Of a stretch of 64,000 nucleotides of DNA, positions 16,905-24,584 are shown piece by piece. The stretch comes from Nostoc linckia z4 (GTDB taxonomy: Bacteria > Cyanobacteriota > Cyanobacteriia > Cyanobacteriales > Nostocaceae). Below the pieces are notes generated by a model. That model ran no database searches, had not been told where the DNA came from, and saw nothing but the letters and a program-made list of their open reading frames with translations. Position 1 is the first letter of the stretch; every line of letters begins with the position of its first letter. Location: contig NZ_LAHA01000010.1 in the NCBI RefSeq assembly GCF_002608075.1, forward strand, positions 1 through 64,000, in the 5' to 3' direction. The position numbers were made by a program, and so were the translations under genes.

Positions 16905-18287
16905 ATGCTTTATACCCATAATCAAAAGTTTATTCCATCACTGGAAAAAGATGAATTTCTTCCTCCTATTAGTACTTGGACATCTTTAGCTGGAGTATTA
17001 CTACTTGGAAGTATTGGTTCTGCGATCGCTCTTTCTTCATGGATTAAATACAATGTCATGGTGGAAACTGCTGCAACTATTCGTCCAATAGGCGATACTA
17101 AGCTAGTGCAACCAGAAATGGAGGGAACTATTGAAAGTATTTTTGTGAAAGAAAATCAAATTGTCAAAAAAGGAGAAGTCATTGCCCGTCTGGATACACG
17201 ACAATTGCAAATCAAAAAAAGTCAGCTGCAAAGCAATATCGAACAAAGTAGAGTACAATCAATTCAAATTGATTCACAAATTGCTATTTTAGATACTCAA
17301 ATATCAGCTGAAAAAAGATTTATAGAACGCAGTATTTCTTCTGCAAAAGCAGATTTAGAACGCAATCAACGAGAGTATCAAGAACAAAAAATTTCTACTC
17401 AAAGCGAACTGTTAGTTTCACAAGCTAATTTACAAAAAGCCAAAGCAAATTTGCAAAAAGCTCAAGCAGATTTAGACTTTGCTCAAATTGATAGCGATCG
17501 CTATCAACAATTAGCAGAAATGGGAGCCATTGGAAGGCGGGAATTTGAGCAGAAAAAACTAGTTGTTCAACAGACTAAATTAATAGTAGAATCAGAAAAA
17601 ATATCAATTGAAATTGCTAAAGCTAAACTGCAATCAGCCGAAGCTGTAGTTAATCCTAGTATGGCCAAAATTGACATCGCCGAAGAACGCATTTCTCAAG
17701 AAATTGCTAGAGGTGAAGCAAGTATCGCCACATTAAACAAAGAAAAACAAGCTTTAATGCAGCGGCAAGTGGAAATGCAAAGCCAACTCAAACAATATCA
17801 AAAAGAAGTTCAACAAATTGAAACTCAACTGCAAAATAGCATTATTCGCGCTACTAGTGACGGTACAATTCTCAAGCTAAATTTGCGAAACCCTGGTCAA
17901 GTTGTGGGTGTTAGCGAATCTATTGCAGAAATTGTTCCTCAGGATGCTGCTTTAGTAATTAAAGCAATGGTTCCCAGCGCAGAAATTCAAAAGGTTGCAG
18001 TTAGCCAAAAAGTACAATTGCGAATTGACGCCTGCCCATATCCTGATTATGGTACTCTCGAAGGTGTTGTTACTAGTATTTCTCCAGATGTAATTACACC
18101 CATGGATGGGAAAACTAATACTGGTTATTTTGAAGCCATAATTCAACCCCAAACACTTAAGTTTGGCAATGGTAAGCTTAAATGCCAAATTCAATCAGGG
18201 ATGAATGCAAAAGCTAATATCATCTCCCAAGAAGAGACAGTATTACAATTTATGCTAAGAAAGGCCAGATTAGCCACTGATATTTAA
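16905..18287 (+). CDS. HlyD-family membrane fusion (periplasmic adaptor) protein
   Basis: 460 residues. There is a short cytoplasmic N-terminus, one membrane helix at about 27-48 (TSLAGVLLLGSIGSAIALSSWI), then a first lipoyl half-motif (QPEMEGTIESIFVKENQIVKKGEVIARLD), a long coiled-coil hairpin from about 95 to 310 rich in Gln, Lys and Glu, the second lipoyl half (IRATSDGTILKLNLRNPGQVV) and a beta-barrel domain. This is the usual adaptor joining a type I exporter to an outer-membrane channel. With the upstream PCAT it forms the export machinery; no TolC gene is in the window, so a housekeeping TolC is presumably used. Confidence 0.9.
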   Translation: MLYTHNQKFIPSLEKDEFLPPISTWTSLAGVLLLGSIGSAIALSSWIKYNVMVETAATIRPIGDTKLVQPEMEGTIESIFVKENQIVKKGEVIARLDTRQLQIKKSQLQSNIEQSRVQSIQIDSQIAILDTQISAEKRFIERSISSAKADLERNQREYQEQKISTQSELLVSQANLQKAKANLQKAQADLDFAQIDSDRYQQLAEMGAIGRREFEQKKLVVQQTKLIVESEKISIEIAKAKLQSAEAVVNPSMAKIDIAEERISQEIARGEASIATLNKEKQALMQRQVEMQSQLKQYQKEVQQIETQLQNSIIRATSDGTILKLNLRNPGQVVGVSESIAEIVPQDAALVIKAMVPSAEIQKVAVSQKVQLRIDACPYPDYGTLEGVVTSISPDVITPMDGKTNTGYFEAIIQPQTLKFGNGKLKCQIQSGMNAKANIISQEETVLQFMLRKARLATDI

Positions 18288-18916
18288 AAAGAAGAATTCA
18301 GAATTCAGGAATCACAATCAATTAGTAGAGGATTTTAACTCACTACTAATTATCAAGTCACTCAATTTCAAGAAAGGTGTGGTGTCTATCCGTCTACATT
18401 TTTTAACCTGTCAAAATTAACGCCACAGATTAATACCCAGTTTCAGATTTTTGTCTTTAACTCAAGCATATTGCTTTATCAGCTAGTTATACAACATACC
18501 CAAGTGAATTCTCGCAAATCAGGTTTTTATTCTCTCTTGTTAAGAAGTAAACAACTAAATCAGTATTCTTAAATACTGAATTTGAAGTCTTGAATTCTGA
18601 ATTGCGTTTTATCTCTAGTATTTAGCCATCATAGCTGCTTCTCTCTTGTTGATGTGAGGAAAGAGAATTTTGTCTTTTTTAAAGGTAGCAAATACAGTAG
18701 ATTTCATCTAAAATTTGCTAATAATACGTTGTAAATTTTTGATAAATTATTGTGGTTCTTTTTTGGCAATGATTTTATAAAGATTGGCATTTTTTTCTAA
18801 AAAATATGCCGTGGGTTGCATAAAACTTTTTTCTGATGCTACTAAAATAGCTGACATAACAATATTATGTGAGCCGTAATTTGTGTACGAAAATTATACT
18901 TTGAATTGTCTACGTT
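18288..18916. other. 630-bp non-coding interval before the regulatory genes
   Basis: There is no reading frame of note. A stem TCAGTATT-CTTA-AATACTGA lies at 18560-18579. A short dyad ACATAA...TTATGT near 18857-18871, about 45 bp before the ATG at 18917, could be an operator. Otherwise AT-rich. Confidence 0.5.
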
Positions 18917-19576
18917 ATGTCCCTAGTATGGTTTCTGACATCTTATCAGAGAACTCAACGTTCATTGCAATGGTGGTCTGCTAGACAATCAATGAAACTA
19001 TTTGTGGAAGCAGAAAAAATTCGGGATGATTTGTTACAGGAATCTTTTACAATACGTCGCAATTTAGATTTATTGGCAGTAGATAATCTGAATTTATCAG
19101 ATAATAAAATTCAAGAATGCTTAAAGCAAATTGATAGTTTTCATCACTCTTTAGTGCAACTGAGCGATCGCTTATTTCCAGCATCCCTGCAAGACAGTTT
19201 TCCATTAGCTATTGAGTACTTATTAGAACCTTGGTTAGTATCTAATCCCCAGTTATATTTTGAAATCGATTTGCCTCTTTATTGGCGGCATGAACCAGCA
19301 GAACGTAGCTTAGTTGTATTAACAGCTTTAAATGAGTTACTAACCATAACTTTAACAGAAGTCTTGGCATTAACATCAATTTATATCAATTTAAAGCAAC
19401 AAAAAACAATTGGCAAATTAATTGTAGAAATCACTTATTCTAATGTATCTACATTCTTTCTTCATTCTACACTACCAGAATTAAACTATCTTTGTGAAAG
19501 TTTTCAATTATTAACTTCTGGTAAATGTTTTAGTAAAACTAATAATTTGAGAATTTCTTGGCATTTTTATTGGTAA
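18917..19576 (+). CDS. Degenerate histidine-kinase-like protein, probably non-catalytic
   Basis: 219 residues. About 25-95 reads like a two-helix DHp dimerisation region (EAEKIRDDLLQESFTIRRNLDLL, then CLKQIDSFHHSLVQLSDRLFP). About 105-219 follows the outline of a HATPase domain (LTALNELLTITLTEVLALTSI at the N-box position, then beta strands). The N-box Asn, the DxGxG box and the G2 loop that bind ATP are absent, and no convincing phospho-His is seen at the usual place. It is encoded just before the response regulator and CHASE2 kinase on the same strand. A role as an adaptor or pseudokinase in that signalling set is an inference. Confidence 0.55.
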   Translation: MSLVWFLTSYQRTQRSLQWWSARQSMKLFVEAEKIRDDLLQESFTIRRNLDLLAVDNLNLSDNKIQECLKQIDSFHHSLVQLSDRLFPASLQDSFPLAIEYLLEPWLVSNPQLYFEIDLPLYWRHEPAERSLVVLTALNELLTITLTEVLALTSIYINLKQQKTIGKLIVEITYSNVSTFFLHSTLPELNYLCESFQLLTSGKCFSKTNNLRISWHFYW

Positions 19577-19658
19577 TTATTATATTTGTTCGTATTTTTA
19601 GATAAGTAATTAATTATTAGATTTTTTTAATATGTACTTAATCAACAGACTGTGAATT

Positions 19659-20336
19659 ATGAAACAAGAAATGTCCGAAAAGTCGTTGCTGAAAATTTTA
19701 GTCATTGATGACCATGAGTCAGTTTTAAGTGGAACAGTAGATATTTTACAAAAACATTACCCTGGTGCTGAAATCGCCACTGCTATAAATGCTAATAATG
19801 CTCTCACTAAAGTTAGTACTTTACAATTAGATCTTGTAGTTATGGATCTTTCCATTCCAGAAAATTATGGAATCACAGCGCGACCTGACACCGGTGTTCA
19901 ATTACTCAGAATTTTAATGAAACATTATCCTAATTTGAATATTCTTGTGCAAACTGCCCATGTCAGAACATTAGTGAGAATTAGACCTGATATTGATAGC
20001 CATAAAGGAGGTTTTACAGTCGCTGATAAAAGTCTTTCCACCCAAGAAATGTTAACTAGAGTTGATTGGGCATTACAGGGATTAACTCATACAAAAGATA
20101 TTAAAGGAATTTATTCGGGATTAGAATTTAAACCAGAGTGGCTGAGAGTATTGACTTTAGCATTTGAAGAAGGATTACAAGACAAAACTATTGCCGAACG
20201 AATGTGTATATCTGAACGTATGGTGCGTCATTACTGGAGTAAGTTACAAGATGCTTTAAATGTTTATCCTGATGAAGGAAAAAATATTCGGATTCAAACT
20301 GAAATTAGGGCTAGAGAAGAAGGTTTAATTGATTAG
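19659..20336 (+). CDS. LuxR/NarL-type response regulator
   Basis: 225 residues: receiver domain about 10-135 with acidic pair Asp17-Asp18 (VIDDHES), phospho-acceptor Asp63 (VVMDLSIP), Thr99 (VQTAH) and Lys124 (VADKSLS), then a C-terminal helix-turn-helix about 155-220 (KTIAERMCISERMVRHYWSKLQDAL). All receiver residues needed for phosphorylation are present. It should be phosphorylated by the CHASE2 kinase encoded about 110 bp downstream and bind promoters in or near the peptide locus. An insert (ENYGITARPDTG) after the phospho-Asp is typical of the cyanobacterial partners of CHASE2 kinases. Confidence 0.88.
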   Translation: MKQEMSEKSLLKILVIDDHESVLSGTVDILQKHYPGAEIATAINANNALTKVSTLQLDLVVMDLSIPENYGITARPDTGVQLLRILMKHYPNLNILVQTAHVRTLVRIRPDIDSHKGGFTVADKSLSTQEMLTRVDWALQGLTHTKDIKGIYSGLEFKPEWLRVLTLAFEEGLQDKTIAERMCISERMVRHYWSKLQDALNVYPDEGKNIRIQTEIRAREEGLID

Positions 20337-20447
20337 CTGTTGATTAAAATTTCAGGGCTTTCTGTCATTAAATTTGAGTAATAAATATTTTTAAATTTAA
20401 AAAACTAGAAAAGAATTACTTATAGCTAAAGGCTAGGAGGAAAGCTT

Positions 20448-22343
20448 ATGCAGCCTGGGCTTTGGAAAATAATCAAAGAAGAAATTCGTATTTGGCGTGT
20501 AGGTGTCTTCCCAGGAATTATAGTCATTGCATTGGTGATTATTGCTCGTCTGAGTGGTTCAATGCAATCTTTAGAGTGGCTAGCTTTTGATAGTTTCTTG
20601 CGTCTACGTCCTGAAGAATCCATAGATGAACGAATTATAATTGTGGGTATAGATCGAGACGATCGCCTGATAGATTCTTCAATATCAGATAAAGATTTAG
20701 CAGCTTTACTATGGAAACTACACAAGTGTCAACCTAGAGTGATTGGTCTTGATATTTATAGGAATTTTCCGGTTAATCCCGGTCATACAGAACTGTTGAC
20801 AGCTTTTAAAAATATCAAAAATTTAATCGTCATTGAAAAAGTATTGCCCAAACAAATTGCTCCACCGCCCAATTTTTCTGGAGAAAAAATTGGTTTTAAC
20901 GATCAAATTATCGATGCTGATGGCAAATTAAGACGAAGTTTATTAATAACACCAACATCCCAAGGAGAAAAGTTATCTCTATCTCTACGTTTAGCAGAAG
21001 TTTATTTAGCTCATGATTTAGCTCATGAAAATATTATCTACAAAAATAGTAGCAGCAATGGTACAACAATTCAGTTTGGTAATATTGCACTACCAAAGGT
21101 TTTCCCTAACTCTGGAGGCTATATCCGAACTGATGTTACCGGAGTTCAAGTACTGTTGAATTTTCGTAGCGGTCGAAAAAGATTTAGAACTATATCTTTA
21201 AATGATATTAAAAACAACAAATTTAACTCCCAATGGTTACGCGATCGCATTGTAATTATTGGCATCACTTCCCCTAGCCGACAAGACTTAATAACTACTT
21301 CAGCAATTACATCTAATCACTCTCTCAAAAGACCAATTAATGGCGTAGAAATTCAAGCACATGCTGTTAGCCAAATTGTCAGCGCCGTACTTGATGACAG
21401 ACCTCTTTTAAATACTTGGTCAGATGAATGGGAATATCTATGGATTTTTGCTTGGGGATTTTTAGGAATTGCCATCGCTAGATTGAGCAAATCTCCTTTG
21501 GCAAATATCATTATTGTAATTACTACAACATCCAGCTTACTTGTAAGTTGTTATTTTCTCTTAACTTGGGGCTGGTGGGTTCCAATAATTCCTACAATTA
21601 TCGTTTTAACTCTCAATGGTATAGAACTTACTGCTTTATATCAATGCGATAAAGCATTGCGATCGGGAATTAAAGCCAGACAAGATATTATTGAACGCAC
21701 ATTTGAAACAATTCACAATGGGCCATTGCAAAGTCTGGCTAAAGTTTTAAAAATGGTTAAATACGAAGATTTACCAATCAAAGAATTACTTCCCGAACTC
21801 GAAAAAGAACTTGAAAAACTAAACCACGAACTCCGAGGAATTTATGACTTTTTACAACGAGAACCCCCAACTCAAGACAGTAGCCTTTATTTAGGAAATA
21901 CTTTAGTCTTAAATTTGCAAGATCCTTTACACGAGATTCTTTATCAAGTTTATAGCCATACCTTAGCGCGAGACTTTCCTTGCTTTAGAACTATCAAAGT
22001 TAAAATCCGTACTTTTGAACCTATAGATGAGCGATACTTAAGCATAGAACAAAAACAAGGACTCTGCCGATTTCTCGAAGAAGCTTTGTGCAATGTTGGT
22101 AAACATGCCATTGGAGTTACTCGCCTAGAAGTCACTTGTTTTGCATCCGAAGGCTGGTACACCTTGAGCATTATAGATGATGGTTTCGGCGTTAATTCAT
22201 CTAGAGAAGGTCGCGGTACTCAACAGTTTAGAAATTTAGCAAAGCAACTTAAAGGTAAATTTCAACGAGTTCCTCTTTCTTCTAGAGGAACAATTTGTGA
22301 ATTGTCTTGGCCTATAACTAAATGTTGGTATTTTAATAAATAA
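20448..22343 (+). CDS. CHASE2-domain sensor histidine kinase
   Basis: 631 residues. An N-terminal membrane helix (VGVFPGIIVIALVIIARL) leads into an extracytoplasmic CHASE2 sensor (about 40-300; LEWLAFDSFLRLRPEE and the later RIVIIGITSPSRQD are characteristic). Two or three membrane helices follow at about 325-395, then a cytoplasmic kinase: phospho-acceptor His423 in ETIHNGPLQSLAK and a HATPase with EALCNVGKHA (Asn549) and DDGFGV near 576. A strong SD (AGGAGG) sits 7 nt upstream. CHASE2 sensors see signals outside the membrane; the adjacent response regulator is the natural partner, and a secreted peptide from this locus is an attractive but untested ligand. Confidence 0.9.
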   Translation: MQPGLWKIIKEEIRIWRVGVFPGIIVIALVIIARLSGSMQSLEWLAFDSFLRLRPEESIDERIIIVGIDRDDRLIDSSISDKDLAALLWKLHKCQPRVIGLDIYRNFPVNPGHTELLTAFKNIKNLIVIEKVLPKQIAPPPNFSGEKIGFNDQIIDADGKLRRSLLITPTSQGEKLSLSLRLAEVYLAHDLAHENIIYKNSSSNGTTIQFGNIALPKVFPNSGGYIRTDVTGVQVLLNFRSGRKRFRTISLNDIKNNKFNSQWLRDRIVIIGITSPSRQDLITTSAITSNHSLKRPINGVEIQAHAVSQIVSAVLDDRPLLNTWSDEWEYLWIFAWGFLGIAIARLSKSPLANIIIVITTTSSLLVSCYFLLTWGWWVPIIPTIIVLTLNGIELTALYQCDKALRSGIKARQDIIERTFETIHNGPLQSLAKVLKMVKYEDLPIKELLPELEKELEKLNHELRGIYDFLQREPPTQDSSLYLGNTLVLNLQDPLHEILYQVYSHTLARDFPCFRTIKVKIRTFEPIDERYLSIEQKQGLCRFLEEALCNVGKHAIGVTRLEVTCFASEGWYTLSIIDDGFGVNSSREGRGTQQFRNLAKQLKGKFQRVPLSSRGTICELSWPITKCWYFNK

Positions 22344-22575
22344 TCATAGATATAATTAATGGTAAATTTTATAGTCATTCTATGTAAGAGAATGTATTTT
22401 CTAGAAATCAATTAGTTCGCAAATCTATCATTTTTTTTGCTTAATACTGTAATTGAGTCTTCCTCAACACCTAATGAATTAGTAGTGTACTAATTTCTAT
22501 ACTTAATAATAAGATTTCCACATTATTAATTAAGTGGCTAATCTGGCTAAAATAACTATTGATAGGGGTAAAAAC

Positions 22576-22959
22576 ATGGTAGAATTAACTCACTCATTTA
22601 CCCAAATAAAGTCAGGATTATATTATCAAAATAGCCGAGAAAATAGCAAAAAGGCAGAGCCGCTAGCAGACACCTGGAATTATTATCTTCAAAGTTTACA
22701 TCAAGCCATTGCTGAGTCAAATACAGCAAAGGAAATGATTCAAAAAGATTACGATCGCGTTCAAGCTTTGGCGGTGGCGTGGGAAAAAGAAATTCAAATT
22801 GCCTTGAAAAACTCTTGTGAAGACCGAATTCGTCAGGCATTGGCGTGCAAACAAAACTATACTGCAAGAGCGCGAGAACTAAAAACTTTAGTCGAACGGC
22901 ATATTATCCACCTCAGCATTCTTCAAACCCGACTAGCCTATTGGCAAAATCAACTTTAA
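22576..22959 (+). CDS. Short PspA/IM30-like coiled-coil protein
   Basis: 127 residues from the ATG at 22576 (AGGGG upstream). The frame opens earlier at a GTG at 22534 but that start lacks an SD. The sequence is almost wholly helical. DYDRVQALAVAWEKEIQIALKNSCEDRIRQALACKQNYTARARELKTLVE resembles the central hairpin of PspA/Vipp1 (...WE..A..AL..G.EDLAR.AL..K...). At 127 residues against about 220, it lacks the N-terminal amphipathic helix that binds membranes. It could be a truncated PspA or a separate small family. It lies about 190 bp after the CHASE2 kinase gene. Confidence 0.55.
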   Translation: MVELTHSFTQIKSGLYYQNSRENSKKAEPLADTWNYYLQSLHQAIAESNTAKEMIQKDYDRVQALAVAWEKEIQIALKNSCEDRIRQALACKQNYTARARELKTLVERHIIHLSILQTRLAYWQNQL

Positions 22960-23188
22960 CAGGGAAAAAATTGAGGTGGGCAGAGAAATCAATTCAAAAT
23001 GACGCTCGCGGACACGGCGAATCGTAGCTCTAACAAAATTCATGCATTAAAGAACTTTTGACTTTTCAATGCCCAATGCCCCATGCCCCATGCCCCATCC
23101 TAATAAATTGGCCGTATTTTGCTCATTAACCGTGCCACTATAGAAACATAGAGCTGCAACTTGAGCAAGAGGAAGACTAGAGAAAGCT

Positions 23189-24148
23189 GTGCAGATAACA
23201 TTCTTAGGGACGAGTTCCGGGGTACCCACGCGATCGCGCAATGTTTCCAGCGTCGCCCTGAGATTACCCCAAAGGGCAGAAATGTGGTTATTTGACTGTG
23301 GCGAAGGCACTCAGCATCAAATTTTACGGAGTGAACTAAAAATCAGTCAACTCTCCCGAATTTTTATCACCCACATGCACGGCGACCACATTTTTGGCTT
23401 GATGGGACTTCTTGCTACTTGCGGCTTGGCTGGTAATGTCGAACGAATTGATATCTACGGCCCGCCTGGATTAAACGAATACATTCAAGCCGCCTCGCGT
23501 TATTCCCACACACACTTTTCCTATCCCATCAAAGTCCATGCCATCCGTCCAGGGATAATTTATGAAGACGATGACTTCATCGTCAGCTGTGGTCATTTAC
23601 ATCACCGAATTACAGCTTTTGGGTATCGCGTAGCCGAAAAAGACCGCACAGGACGCTTTGATCTCGAAAAAGCCAAAGCTTTGCAAATTCCTTCAGGCCC
23701 CATTTACGGCCAACTCAAACGCGGTGAAACAGTAACTCTTGAGGATGGACGTGTGATTCATGGTGCCCAATTCTGCGGCCCTACAGAAATTGGGCGCAAA
23801 ATTGCCTATTGTACAGACACAATTTTTTGTGATGGCGCAGTGGAATTAGCTCATGATGCAGATGTATTAATTCATGAAGCCACCTTTGCCCATCAGGATG
23901 CAGACATGGCTTTTCAGCGATTGCATTCCACAACCACAATGGCCGCCCAAACAGCTTTAGCTGCTGGCGCACATCGGTTGATTATGACCCATTTTAGTCC
24001 CCGCTACGCTCCTGGAAATAACTTAGAGTTAAAAGATCTGCTTCAAGAAGCCCGTGCAATTTTTAAGAATACTGATATGGCTTATGATTTCATGATTCAT
24101 GAAGTACCCAGGCGGCGGGAAGTGGAGTTAAGCAAAGCAAGGGTTTAA
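23189..24148 (+). CDS. rnz: Ribonuclease Z (tRNA 3'-processing endonuclease)
   Basis: A 319-residue metallo-beta-lactamase-fold nuclease of normal bacterial length. It begins MQITFLGTSSGVPTRSRNVS and has the zinc motif THMHGDHIFG (His62, His64, Asp66, His67), GGHLHHRI, the TDTI/EATF segment and the C-terminal THFSPRY motif of RNase Z. It removes 3' trailers from pre-tRNAs lacking encoded CCA, such as the tRNA-Asn gene in this window. The start is GTG at 23189, set by alignment of the conserved QITFLGTSS. Just upstream, 23066-23100 carries CCCCATG repeats. Confidence 0.95.
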   Translation: MQITFLGTSSGVPTRSRNVSSVALRLPQRAEMWLFDCGEGTQHQILRSELKISQLSRIFITHMHGDHIFGLMGLLATCGLAGNVERIDIYGPPGLNEYIQAASRYSHTHFSYPIKVHAIRPGIIYEDDDFIVSCGHLHHRITAFGYRVAEKDRTGRFDLEKAKALQIPSGPIYGQLKRGETVTLEDGRVIHGAQFCGPTEIGRKIAYCTDTIFCDGAVELAHDADVLIHEATFAHQDADMAFQRLHSTTTMAAQTALAAGAHRLIMTHFSPRYAPGNNLELKDLLQEARAIFKNTDMAYDFMIHEVPRRREVELSKARV

Positions 24149-24584
24149 ATTTGGGATTTGATATCATGTCCGCCCACTTAATAGATGTAGCTTGGATTGA
24201 GGAACAAAATCCAACACCAACAATTCCTGGTTTTGTTGAATAATGTATTGCGTCAACCCAAGCTACAGATATTTTTTTCAGAGTAATAAGCAGGTAAGTA
24301 GGTCAACTTAATTAAACATAAAACAATGGTAGGGTGCGTTATCGCAAAGCGTAACGCACCTCAATTGCTATAGTACAGTCTACAGAGGTGCGTTAGCCTA
24401 CGGCATAACACACCCTACATTTATTGACATCTACGTATGACGTTTTTTTAGGTTGAGCTACTTAAACATAATTAAATGTCAGATTAGAAGTTTGTTCGTA
24501 GTCAGCGATTTATCCCTGTTAACAAGGAGTTTAAAAGGGCTAAAGCCCATACTACGAACTTGAACGTTCTACTTAAAAAGAGCG
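24149..24584. repeat. Two dispersed palindromic repeats between rnz and the RTX gene
   Basis: First, TGTAGCTTGGATTGA near 24187 with a counterpart CAACCCAAGCTACA near 24257-24270. Second, TAGGGTGCGTTA near 24330 and TAACACACCCTA near 24407-24418, which also contains the internal palindrome TGCGTTA...TAACGCA. A relative of the second occurs near 62.09-62.12 kb. No gene is seen in the interval. Confidence 0.7.
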
